Below, one piece after another: positions 48,961-59,943 of a stretch of DNA of 64,000 bases (positions within the stretch are counted from its first letter, which is position 1; every line of letters begins with the position of its first letter). The translations under genes were made by a program, and so were the position numbers. Origin of the DNA: Bromus sterilis (Eukaryota; Streptophyta; Magnoliopsida; Poales; Poaceae); NCBI GenBank assembly GCA_950022295.1, contig OX465597.1:382509016-382573015 (forward strand), read 5' to 3'. The notes beneath the pieces are model-generated. The model was not told the origin of the DNA. It saw nothing but the letters and a program-made list of their open reading frames with translations, and searched no databases.

Positions 48961-50305
48961 CATCTTTCTCTGGATGGTGTGGATGACTTATGGTTAAACG
49001 GGACTGATGGGATAAATGGGATTTCAATGGGCTAAGTGGGATAGCCCATTTAACTTTTCTCTTATCCAATGGGCTCCCGGGTTTTAAGTGGGATGGGAAA
49101 TTAATTCCCATTTATTCCCCCACCCTCACTTGCACCCTTAGCTGCCACCACCCCTTCACCTCTCCAGCCGCGGCCGCCGCCCCGCCTCACATCCCACCTG
49201 GTCGTCGGGCGCCCCGCTCACCCCCAACCACCGCGCGCCTCCCTCACCCCAGACGCCGCACGCTTCCCCCACCATCGCCGCGCGTCTCAAACCCCTCGGC
49301 AGCCGCACGCCTCCCACCCCCGGCAGTCGCACGCTTCCCTTCCCCCCGGCCCCACCTTCTACCCTGGCAAGGCTTCCGCTCCGTCCCGGCCTTCTCCCCT
49401 GGATCCAGTCGCCGCCCAGCCCCCACCTTCCCCTAGCGCGCCGGCCGCCGCTCCACCTCCCCGGGCTTCCACCGCCTCCCCGAGGCGACGCGGCCCACTG
49501 CAGATCGCAGCGCGCTCAATGGACTGATCCCCCGACCCCCTTCGTCTCCAGCTCTGGTCAAGCGCCAAAATGCGTCGGCGTCAGACCATGTTGTGAAATT
49601 GGGACAATTCAAAATCTTACCTCCGGTCGTCCGCCCTTCCACTGGGCACTCGCCATACCCTCTCTCCGACCAGATTCTGGTAACAACGACGAAGTGCATC
49701 ATCTCTACTTTATCGGATCCTACAGCCGTCGAATTTTTTTGCATGTTCGCTTGTTTTGTAATGGCTGAAACTAATTTGCTTTTGCACTTTGGAGATGATA
49801 CCTGACACTCTCGGAATGGACAGTTCATAGTGCAACGGTAACTCAGTTCGTTCATATATCCATCAACCAAAGGACATAGAAGGATTCTCTGAACTCAGCG
49901 CCTTCTAAACAACTCGGCAGAAGGGAAGGGGCCTATGTATTTGCATGACCCCTGCGGATTTGACCCTACCTACACCCGGAGCCAATCCCCTAGCGGTCCT
50001 GCCACCACGCCGCAGAACAGGAGCTCGTGTGGAACCTTGGATTTCTGGCGTAACAGCGGTGGAAGGTATCAAAATATTACGGCCGCATAACATAGGGGCC
50101 TACGCTAAGGAAACTCTATTGTTGCAGGTGTTCAGGCTATAGCTATGAACTCTACACCATTTTAATTTTTTTTGTTTGTGCGCCTAATCAAAATGGCATC
50201 ATGATGGCCCTCCCTGTCATTAGCTTTCTTTTGTATTTTTCATTCCTAGATGCTGTGACATCAGTGGTTTTATGACTACAAGATTTTGGTTTTTATGACT
50301 ACAAG
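48961..50305. other. GC-rich block and flanking sequence, no supported gene
   Basis: 49130-49560 is very GC-rich and cytosine-biased, giving a long Pro/Arg-rich frame on the plus strand and Gly-rich frames on the minus strand. It resembles a grass gene 5' end or a captured exon but has no recognised domain. 49561-50305 holds nothing identified. The phrase tttttatgactacaaga occurs twice just before the LINE tail (about 50265 and 50291). Confidence 0.4.
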
Positions 50306-51240
50306 ACAACAAACAACAACAACAACAACAACAACAAAGCCTGTCAGTCCCAAACAAGTTGGGTAGGCTAGAGCTGAAACCCAAAAGATATCGTAACCAA
50401 ATCACGGTTCTGGCACGTGGATAGCTAACTTCCACGCACCCCTGTTCAGATCTAGATCTTTGTTGATAGCCCAGTCCTTCAGGTCTTTCTTCACAGACTC
50501 CTCCCAAGTCAAGTTTGGCCTACCCCGACCTCTCTTGACATTATCAGCATGCCTTAACCGCCCGATATGCACAGACGCTTCAGAAGGCCTACGCTGGATA
50601 TGCCCAAACCATCTCAGACGATGTTGGACAAGCTTCTCTTCAATTGGTGCCACCCCAACTCTCTCCCGTATAACATCATTTCGGATCCGATCCTTCCTTG
50701 TGTGGCCACATGCCCATCTCAACATGCGCATCTCTGCCACACCTAGTTGTTGGACATGTCGCCTTTTAGTTGGCCAACATTCAGCACCATACAACATCGC
50801 AGTCGAATCGCCGTTCTATAGAACTTGCCTTTTAGCTTTTGTGGCACTCTCTTATCACAGAGAACACCAGAAGCTTGGCGCCACTTTAGCCATCCAACTT
50901 TGATTCGATGGCTAACGTCTTCATCAATATCACCATCCTTCTGCATCATTGACCCCAAATATCGAAAGGTGTCCTTCTGAGGTACCACTTGCCCCTCAAG
51001 GCTAACTTCCTCCTCTTCCCCTTTGTTAGTAGTACTAAAACCGCACCTCGTGTACTCAGTTTTAGTTCTACTAAGCCTAAAACCTTTCGATTCCAAAGTC
51101 TGTCTCCACAGTTCCAGCTTCCTATTATCCCCCGCCCGACTATCGTCGACTAGCACCACATCGTCTGCAAAGAGCATACACCATGGGATGTCCCCTTGTA
51201 TATCCCGTGTGACCTCATCCATCACCAATGTAAACAGTTA
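50306..51240 (-). mobile_element. 5'-truncated RTE-type LINE, 3' end
   Basis: Minus-strand C-terminal part of a non-LTR reverse transcriptase and its 3' end, finishing in a (TTG)n tail on its own strand ((CAA)n at about 50306-50337). The palm motif F-A-D-D is present (M-L-F-A-D-D-V-V-L, about 51170). The C-terminal domain includes M-L-Y-G-A-E-C-W, L-R-W-F-G-H and a final H-V-P-E-P before the stop at 50402. The upstream frame (to 50743) and downstream frame (from 50797) are out of register, so at least one indel lies near 50800. Endonuclease and the N-terminal RT are missing. Confidence 0.8.
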
Positions 51241-54200
51241 GTAGTGGGTTTTGATCCCTGGTGTACTTGGAAGAAGATTCGCGCTCAGGCCAGTGCACTA
51301 GGCTCATTTGTTTTAGCACGTCCTCGGTGACATCCAGCGTCGGTAGTTACCCTGCAATTCCACTTGCGTGGAAAGACAAACGCAACAGCCGAGCCAGTTG
51401 TCGCAAGAGTTCAACTAAAAAAGTTAGAGAGGTTCATGTACAAGAATTCAGAAAGTTCACCTAAAAATTTTGGCTGGGAGGGAGGCCTCAATCCATGTTT
51501 TGAGAACCAAAAATTATTTTTATAATGATTCTGAAAGTGATTAAGCTTTACTTCTGCAACCAATCTATCTGATCTCTCTTATTGTGCATCGTCAGTTCTA
51601 ACTTTTACAAGTTGATAAATGATTAGACGGCAATCTGAATTCTTATTGATCCATTCTCTTATGATTTTAGGCTGAACTCCAATACTTGCATCCCTACTTT
51701 GGCATAAATGGACGTCCTCCAACCTATGGTGTCATGTCTGGTCTCCTCCTGGCGAAGCGCCGTGTGTGGCCCCATGTTCCAGCGTCGCCCTCCGCTGCCT
51801 CAGTGCGCAAGCCGTTTACCTCCGCCACACCAGTCCTTTCACCACCACCACCACCACCAGTGCCTGTTCAACGCCGCCCTGACAAGCCTGCGAATTTGTT
51901 TCTCTCAGCTTGAAAGAGGTTCAGTTCAGATTTTGGACACCCAGAGGTTCAGTTCTAAACTTGCAATGTCTCCAGCAATGTTGCTAATGAATTGTTTCAG
52001 TTTGAGTTCATTTTGTATCACATGTGCCATCTTGCTATCTCTTGGAATCAAAAAATTGCATCAACATATCACCGTACAAATGTTGACTAGGATGACATGT
52101 ATGTATCAAAAAATGCCGTTATTTGTTCATCGTGCTCGACTACACAAATGCCACGGGGTTGGAGACCGAACATATTTCTTATCTCTATTGCTATAAGTTC
52201 AAAGGGTCAACTGCTATAAGCTCGCATGTTATTGTCCAATTAGTTCAAGTGATCATTGTTTTCTTTTGTTTGTGTGTATGTCTAAGAGGGAACTGAAAAA
52301 TGGGATTCAACCTTGCTACATTTTTAGGGGATGAATACTGAATTTTTAGCAGTTCTAGTGCATATGTTAGAAGAGTTCATTCTCTCAGTTCAATTTATAC
52401 AAAACAATCTTTGCAGTTTACTCACATGTGAATTACCCATTTACTGATGTTTCTTTAATTCCTACAGTCTACATAAATTCATTCTTGCTACTGAATGTTG
52501 GTGCCCCTAGCTTGCTTGCTGATGTTGCATGTGCAATGGCGGAGGCCTCCTTCCCACGCATTTGAGATGATGTTGAACTGATCATGTTTTTCTATCTGAA
52601 CCACAGAAGATGTGTAGCATGTACCAAAAAGAGGAGGATCTTCAGGTGATGCTGCTACTCATTTGTGTATGCTTTATAGATTCTCATGACCCATGTACCC
52701 CCCCCCCCCCCCCTAAATAACTTTTTTCTTGTGCTACCCAGTAGCTCCGTTAAATTATTTTTATCCTCACCTGATGTTCATGTTGCCTTTATGTTTATCT
52801 AGGAGATGCTGCTTCATTGGAATCTGGATCCAGCTCTTGTTCCCCTTCGACATGCGGCAGAAGGAGACATGAGGTCACCTTCAGTGTCGCTGGTGGCGTA
52901 AAGGCCATCAAATGGTATATTCCCCATAAAATAAATGATTGCTTATCTATATTCTCTACTGTTGAATTATAGCACAAACATTTCCTGAAACGGGGGTGCT
53001 CACGACGTCTATTTCTAATTTCTGAAACATAAACTAGATGTTACCAGTTCAGTACGTGAACTATCATCAGTTCTTGAAAAATACATATAGTGTGTGCTCC
53101 TTTTTGTGTTGGTGCTTATCATAGTTCGCCAGGAGATTGTTCATGTAGAGAAGTTCATGTGTTATTGCATTTTAGGTGGAGATACAGTAAGTTCTACTAC
53201 TGGTGGACGAACAGCTTCAGTTCAAACAAGTCTATCTTCACAATAATCGCTCCACTGAAAAGTGATTCTAGTTGGTTGTGCTCTTCTGTAGCATTCCCTA
53301 TTTTGACATTTCCCATTAGGAGTTTTTCCAAATGTTTAAGTAGGAATTGCTATGCAATTCAATCATTGTTTGAACTGATGAGCAAATTTGTTGCTTTTCA
53401 TAATAACATGTGACTGGTGAATCTTTATTTAGCACCTATCAACTTTATTAACCAAAGCAAATGGTGAATTTATCCACTAATGTCATTTTGTTTTCCAGGT
53501 CAGTCAATCAGAAGCAAGTTCAGCATGACGAACATCATCAGTACAAGTTTTTTGAGGCCATGGGAGGGTACGATTCATGAGTGCGTACTAGTCTTCTAGA
53601 TCAGGGGTCACCCGACTAAGTGCAGTTTACTTGCTTTTTGAATCCTGACTCATCCGTAAGATTTTTTGCAGGCCAAGTAAGTGCAGTTTCCTTGCTTTCT
53701 CAGTCGTCCATTAGATCTATTGCAGAGACATGATGCAATCAACTTCACTTGCATATATAGACCAATCAAAGCGAACTGGCCCCATTGTGTTCCGGCTGCA
53801 TGCGGTGAGTAAAACTCCTGCTAGACTACAGACCAGAGTTTGCCCGATTTATTACAAGGGAAAATCCCCAATACAAAGTACACAGAGAGAGCTTAATTAC
53901 ATAGTAAAATTACCACTGGAGAGGTGCATCCTGTGCAAAAAATAGGCGGATTTAGAGCTACAGTTGCAACTTCTTACTGCTGCGGCTCATTCTATCTCAT
54001 GCTACTTTTATGCCAAAATTGTAACTCTGTAGGTGCTTGTACTGTATAATGGATCTATAGCTACAGTTTTGCTTGTGCTGTATGATAGAGAGCATGCATG
54101 TTGTTTGCTTTTGACATGAAAATATAAATGTTGGTAGCAGTTCTAATACATAAGCTACAACACTTCATCGATAAAAAAAAATATCAGTTCAATATGTAGT

Positions 54201-55095
54201 TTAAAAGAAAACATGTTCACTTCTGATTTCTATTTTGCTTTTGAAGTTTAAGGAATTGAAGAAGTTATTGGAAGAATTTTATACATATTTAGCTACTGTA
54301 GATAGATAGCATTTGTACCTGTCGGTGCTTACAATTATGCCTGAAAGAAAATACTGTGCTTCCTATCTCATTAAATTTCTCTGAATAGTTTTTCTTTTCT
54401 ATATGCATATTTTTTCTAGTGGCTGAAGTGTGTGTCTGCTATTATACAATGACAGTTTCTCCATGGACGATGCTGCTGCGATTCGTGAGCGGGGCCTGAA
54501 CCAGTGAAGTGCATCAGTGCTTTCCGGTCGATGTGGCTTCTTTGCTCCTATGCTGGCCGTTATGCTTCTCAGGTGTAAGTACGTGGCCAGACATGTGCAT
54601 CTACCCTCCTAAGAAGCTCCAATGGAGGCATGTGCCTCTGCCTTCCTGAGAAGCTCCAACGGATGCAGCCAAAAGAACATCATATGCATGTCAGATTTCT
54701 TCAAGAAAAAAGTGACATGTATTTGTAAATTTCCTACTGGTGTAGCAGTTCAATATGTATTATTTCATCGGTTCATAATAAAATGCAGAAACATTTCAAT
54801 GTGTGTATGTGTTAAAAACATAACAATACAGTTTTGACATGATATACATAAATACTAGTAGCATGCAGTTCTAATATCCGATTTAGGTTTGTACTATTTG
54901 TACTTAAGTTTATAATCAAATTGTAAAAATATAAAAGTTCACATATTATTGACAGGAAAGTTCGGAATTTTAGTTTGTGAAACGTGAGTTAAAAGGTAAA
55001 ATGAAATAATTTTTTATATATTATAAAATCAAATTTATCTGTTGTCATCGAGAAAGTTCAAAACATTATGTTGAATAAGTTCTCCATCGACCTCC
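51241..55095. other. Anonymous sequence, possible decayed gene or transposon interior
   Basis: No continuous coding sequence. A short Pro/His-rich open stretch (51686-52196) overlaps in two frames around a (cca)n run. Many agttca phrases recur. A run of 18 C lies at about 52696-52713, and a short duplication of agaagctccaa at about 54612 and 54647. Confidence 0.35.
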
Positions 55096-55920
55096 ATGTG
55101 GTTTAAATCGTTCTGTATAAAAAGTCCTAAAAAAAGTTTAAAATGCTCATTTCAAGGAGCAAGTTCACATATAAAACAAAAGGATAAGGATGTTCATGTA
55201 TGTCAAAGAGATAAATTTACTGAAAGTATAAACACATTTGCACATGAACGTGGTTGGGGGCAATCAGTTCGGACACGACTACACTATCAATACTCAATAC
55301 AAACATGGTTGCGTCGTGAGTATAACTATGACCTAATGCGGATGCGGAGATCGATTCAAGCACAGTTTCATCGTCAATACAACTATGATACGAAGTGAAA
55401 ATTCTGGTTATTTTTTGACAACCCTTCGCCCCCCCCCACACACACACACACAAAAGTCAAAGTCTCGGGCTCGCCTCTACATAAAGACGGATATGGGCAA
55501 TTAGTTCAAACACGATTGCATCTCAATACAAACACGGTTGAGTCATCAGTACGTCTATGACCTAACGCGAATGGGGGCAATCAGATCAAACTCCATCGCA
55601 CCGTCAGTGCGACTGTGAAAAACGGTGCAGTGCTGGTTCACTTCTGCTTCCCCATGAAAAAAAAAATAGAAAATAGTGACTATGGCTTCACCAAGATACC
55701 ATGCAATCAGTACAAGCACGTCTATGCGGTCAATACACCTAACACCTAACTTGGATGGGGAAATCAGTACAAGTATGATTGATTCGCTAGTACAGGTAAA
55801 ACCTAACGCTCATGAGTGCAACCAGTTCAAACTAAAACCAAACCAAAAAGTTAACTCACTGAAGCTCGTCAGAGGCCCCACACTTGCACCCGTCCCATTC
55901 AATCAAACATGAACGCACCA
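55096..55920. repeat. Degenerate repeats with caatcagttcaaac / cagtacgactatga phrases
   Basis: At least three loosely conserved blocks (about 55245-55385, 55483-55620 and 55680-55920) share the order ggggcaatcagttc, then tcaatacaaac, then gactatgacctaa. Such degenerate arrays are typical of subterminal regions of large DNA transposons, but no TIR was matched. A (C)n(CA)n run lies at 55429-55453. Confidence 0.5.
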
Positions 55921-56239
55921 TCAGTACGACTATGATATACACTTTGTTCAATACAAATTTTATCACATTCAAAAACATTCTTAAAATGTATTGAATTTCA
56001 TCAAAAATTTAACATCAAAAGTACGCTCTTTCAATAGGATTTCAACGATATATTATTACTTAATTCCGAGAAACGGTTGAAAAGTTACGACTAAAACAGT
56101 ACCAAAAAATAGAGTAAAGTTCAGACTGTTAAACTCATCAGTTCAAACTCGTAGATCACTCAATTCACACTCTCTGTTTTCCAGACGGAAACACAACATG
56201 ATTTGTTTTCTTGCGTTCTAGATTACTCTTAAACCTTTG

Positions 56240-56800
56240 AGAATTTGCGAAAACTTTCAACATGAACGGTGTCACATTTTTTTCCCTCTTTCCAACGGTA
56301 TATTATTTGCCCCATTCCGACAAACTTGTAAAAAATTTGTATTCAAAACTAGATTTGACCGTATTCGAATTTGTTTTAAAACCGTACATAATTAGAAAAA
56401 ACTTTCTTTACAAAACAGTTTCGCAATTTCCATAGCTTTCCAACGCCATATCGTTTGCGTCCATCTGATAAACGGTTTGCGAAAAACGGGGAAAACGATC
56501 CGTCAATTTTTTTGCCATTTTTCAAATTACTTTTAAACCGTATAAAATTAGAAAAAACTTTCTATAAGTAAAAGTTGCGGAATTTCATAAGCTTTCCAAC
56601 ACCATCTCATTTTCTCAATTCCGGCAAACTTTTTAAAAACTACGTAAAAAATACTATTCGCATTTTTGAATTTGAAAAAAAACGTATTTTGAAAACTTCT
56701 CAAAAATCGTGATGATTTTGCAAAAAAATTCTATATTAACCGAAATGACGTTTTTCATAGCTTTCCAACGGTATATTACACGCCCCGTTCCGACAAATAA
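56240..56800. repeat. Four degenerate ~150-bp repeats (tagctttccaacg core)
   Basis: Each block contains (c/t)ata(a)gctttccaac followed by a ccatatc/gtatatta phrase, a ccgacaaac-like phrase and a lysine-codon-like A-rich tract. Copies lie near 56290, 56435, 56595 and 56755. The sequence is AT-rich and non-coding. Confidence 0.5.
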
Positions 56801-56877
56801 ACATTTGTATATTGGTTTTTAAACTAGAGGGTGAACAGTACCGAACTTATGAACGTGTCAGTTCGAAACCGTGCTTC

Positions 56878-56909
<32 letters not shown>

Positions 56910-56910
56910 A
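56878..56910. repeat. (GT)n(AT)n microsatellite
   Basis: A run of tg followed by a run of at, abutting the inverted-repeat element that starts at 56920. Confidence 0.9.
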
Positions 56911-56919
56911 GGTAAAATG

Positions 56920-57533
56920 TTTGGGGCATCTAGGTGCCTGGGCACCTTCTTCTTTATTGCGTGCAATTGATGTACCTTCCAAAAATAGATTGTTTCCATT
57001 TTTATTTTCATGCACTAGCATTCGCGAGTAGTAATTGCTTTCCAAAAAAATGAAGTTATATTAATTCCTTATTAATGATTGGAAGCTAGATAAATGACAT
57101 ATCCGTAAATGTTACAGGTTATGTATACCTAGTGATTTATTTAATACAAGTATATACCTTGGAGACATACATGTAAATGATATTGAAAACATATTTGGAA
57201 ATTAAATACTTTTAACCAAGATAAGAACAAGGTATACATGTGTACCAAGGTATATTCATATTCACGTATCCAAAAGAAAGAACGGTTGACAGTGACGCAT
57301 TAAGTACTGGTTTTCTTTTTTATGCAAAAAGTACATGCACCGTGGGGCATCTTTGACCATGTATTAATTGCTTGATTTCCTCTCTTGTCTAATAGGAGCA
57401 TTAACTGTCTATGTCAATCAATAATTAGCAATAATGATTTCCTAATAAAAAGTACTACTTGTTGCACGTGCACATATCTCAATGCAATCCAACGGTTTCT
57501 AGGAAAGGTGCCCAGGCACCTAGGTGTCCCAAA
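56920..57533. mobile_element. Element with ~29-bp imperfect terminal inverted repeats, 614 bp
   Basis: tttggggcatctaggtgcct at the left end faces aggcacctaggtgtcccaaa at the right, extending inward through gggcacctt, with about three mismatches. The interior is AT-rich without coding sequence. The size and arrangement suggest a MITE or Mutator-like non-autonomous element. No target duplication was established because both flanks are simple repeats. Confidence 0.6.
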
Positions 57534-57581
57534 TGAGCGTCCTATATATATATATAATATTGATAGACGGAATAATTGATA

Positions 57582-57645
57582 ATATTGTCCCAAATGAGCG
57601 TCCTATATATATATATATATATATGACGCTCATTTGGGACAATAT
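57582..57645. repeat. Inverted repeat with 21-bp perfect arms around a (TA)n loop
   Basis: The left arm ends gtcccaaatgagcgtc (57582-57602) and the right arm begins gacgctcatttgggac (57625-57645), with a 22-bp TA-rich loop. A further direct copy of gtcccaaatgagcgtcc plus (TA)n lies at 57526-57556. It sits between the TIR element and the viral primer site. Confidence 0.85.
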
Positions 57646-57665
57646 ATTAATTAATTGCATTTATT

Positions 57666-57677
57666 GCTCTGATACCA
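57666..57677 (-). promoter_or_regulatory. Pararetroviral primer binding site (tRNA-Met)
   Basis: The minus strand reads TGGTATCAGAGC, an exact match to the plant initiator tRNA-Met primer site that defines position 1 of Caulimoviridae genomes. Orientation and position, downstream of the TATA box on the minus strand, agree with the viral genes to the right. Confidence 0.8.
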
Positions 57678-58490
57678 ACAATATAGATAAATTATTAAAA
57701 AATTTATTTATTTTTACTAATATGGATTAGACTAATATGTGATTAGGTAGGTACGGTGGAGTATATGGGTGCTTTTTATCTTCAATAGTGTTTTTACTAT
57801 TCACTATTGGGTACACTATTCAATGCACTATTTGGAATAGTATTTTACTATTCCCACTAATATTTAAATATTCACTAATATTTGTGCGCTAATTATGATT
57901 TAATGCAGGATCTTATTAAGGCTGGCGAGGCCAACAGCACGAACGACTGTGTACGCGTATGTGTAAAATCCTACTCGGTACTCACCATATTTTTCATTAT
58001 GTTGTTTCAGATGTAGCTAATTACGTTCACTTGATGGTTTTATATGCAAATTTATGGGGTAAATTCTTATCGTCTTCCCAGGCAGTTCCACCCGAAGGGA
58101 ACACTTCTCTACGGCCACAAGGTTCTCATTCAAACGCCACACTAGGCTAAACAGAGAACTACCGGCAGAGGTTTCTCCTATAGGATCCTTAGCATAAGAA
58201 TTCGTCCCATAAATTCATAAATAAAAAGACCAAGTGAGACAAGAAACTACATCATTTCCACAACATAATTTACATATGGTTTTCCCTTTCGGGAGGCCCC
58301 GAAGGGATTACACGGACTGAGGAAATTACCTTAATATTCTTGGCTAATACAACTCCTTCGATATAGTGGCTATACTACAAGGTGGTGGTGGAGCTACTAC
58401 TAAGGGAAAGTGGAAGTGCTCTGGTGGAGGAACTTGAAGCTCTTGATGCTCTGAGTGTTTTTGCGTGTCCTGCTTCTGAGTCCAGGGTCT
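57678..58490 (-). other. Endogenous pararetrovirus leader region
   Basis: About 800 nt between the putative promoter and the primer site, without long open frames on the minus strand. Caulimoviridae pregenomic RNAs have long structured leaders, and complementary stretches such as cccttcgggg / ccccgaaggg (near 58281-58305) are visible. The exact transcript start and polyadenylation site were not determined. Confidence 0.55.
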
Positions 58491-58500
58491 CCTTTTATAG
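58491..58500 (-). promoter_or_regulatory. Putative pararetroviral TATA box
   Basis: The minus strand reads ctataaaagg in the intergenic region between the last viral ORF and the primer site, followed by an A/C-rich stretch (caaaaacactcagagc). This is the place of the full-length transcript promoter in this virus family. Confidence 0.6.
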
Positions 58501-59076
58501 CCGCGGATGGCTGCAAGGGAGCCTTCGAGAGCCTGCCTCCACTTATTTATTTTACACACGGTAGCAATCACACGTGTCCTACTAGGGTACATGCGTGTCC
58601 TTCTAGGGTATGGATAAGTTCGAGAGAGAGTGCCCGACAAACTTCAATCTTCAGGAATCTTTGCTTTTTTCACATGGGCATTGTCTCTCGGTGAATAATC
58701 AGCTTGCCTCCATTGTCTTCTAGCATATGAGCAACATGCAAAGACTCGCATTGCTCACACCATTGGCTTGCTCTTCAACTCATGGTTGTATGCGCACATG
58801 AGAAAACACTTGGATGCAACGCCTGCTGCTGATATATTATTATAATTATAATTATAATTAATTAATTTTTTATTTTTTATTTTTTGGAGGGGTCCACCTG
58901 CCCGTTTATTTGATATTCCATATCAAATATTAAGACTTATGTAGGCTTATATCATAATTTTTAAAAAATATACAGTTATCAATATTCGGGTTGGGGGTAT
59001 ATGTCCTCCGCGCCCGAATAATTGATAGCAATATCAATCTAAATTCGAAATATTTGCAGGTGGCTGTTTATGGTTT
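58501..59076 (-). other. Viral intergenic region upstream of the promoter
   Basis: AT-rich, no open frame of note. Contains (aattat)n at about 58842-58862 and the likely upstream promoter sequence. No known enhancer element was identified. Confidence 0.45.
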
Positions 59077-59943
59077 CTATTCAGGTAGTTGCCCATGTCC
59101 TGCAATATCCATTTGATCAGCTTCTGAGATATTGAAGTCAAATTTCGAGTCACATTCTTTTTTAATTTCTTCAAATTTGTTGTCCATTTCCATCCGTATT
59201 TCATTTAATATTTCTTCTTTTAATTCATTTTTCATTATTTTAGAAAATTCTTCAAACCTTTTGTCCAATTCTTGGTCTATGTATTCGCTATCCAAAGGGT
59301 CAATTCCCTTTAGAAGGCATTCTTTATATGTATGATATCTTGGGGGACATTCTTCTTTGATATTCTTTGAACCTGATGGTTCTGCCTTTGCGGCTTTTGG
59401 TGTTGGTGGGTTTGATATATTATCATTGGTCCTTCTCCTTTGAATATATTCTTTGGCCTTTGGGTCTATATAGTAATTTTCTCCTATTATTTTTCTTGCC
59501 CACATTAATGCTTCATTTATATTATCATATTTCTTGAATGTGACATCTTCGCCTTTCTTTCTTGCATCTATTTTTTCAATCATAACCTCTTCCCAAGTCA
59601 TATATATTCCTGGTTTATTTCCGTCAAATAGGATATATAGTGCTTCATTCTTTTGACCTTCAAATTTCTTTGGAACTTCCATTTTTGCTGATTTTGGTAA
59701 GACTTCATTCATCTTGTTAAAATATTCAGCAAGGCTATTGAGGATTGATAGCATATATCCTTTGTCTTCTCTTTTATTGGCATATTGATTCCAGAAGTTA
59801 TCAAGTATGCATCGCTGGATTTCATCAATCCGGATATGACTCTTCGGCTTGAAATTGAATGTATTTGCCGGAAATATTTTCAATTTATTCTCATCTCCAA
59901 AGATGAAGCATTCATTCCCAGTTGGGAGTAGTCCTCTCTTCAT
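59077..59943 (-). CDS. Viroplasmin-like protein of an endogenous pararetrovirus
   Basis: 288 codons, uninterrupted. Residues about 101-151 match the viroplasmin / RNase H1 N-terminal type fold (a K-P-G-I-Y-x-T-W-E-E-V core), the hallmark of the Caulimoviridae inclusion-body or transactivator protein. The C-terminal third (about 220-268) is charged and likely coiled coil. The ATG overlaps the stop of the RT gene as ATGA (59943-59940), the linkage used for reinitiation in related viruses. It lies just before the promoter region, as expected for the last gene. The function is inferred; I cannot say whether it is expressed. Confidence 0.7.
   Translation of the reverse strand: MKRGLLPTGNECFIFGDENKLKIFPANTFNFKPKSHIRIDEIQRCILDNFWNQYANKREDKGYMLSILNSLAEYFNKMNEVLPKSAKMEVPKKFEGQKNEALYILFDGNKPGIYMTWEEVMIEKIDARKKGEDVTFKKYDNINEALMWARKIIGENYYIDPKAKEYIQRRRTNDNISNPPTPKAAKAEPSGSKNIKEECPPRYHTYKECLLKGIDPLDSEYIDQELDKRFEEFSKIMKNELKEEILNEIRMEMDNKFEEIKKECDSKFDFNISEADQMDIAGHGQLPE

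Noticed and set aside
49130..49560. First exon of a host gene
   Set aside because: GC-rich and open, but without a domain, splice-supported continuation or clear start; could be a captured fragment. Not enough support to call.
57385..58150. Small plus-strand ORFs in the viral leader
   Set aside because: They are antisense to the viral transcript, short and AT-rich, with no recognised product.
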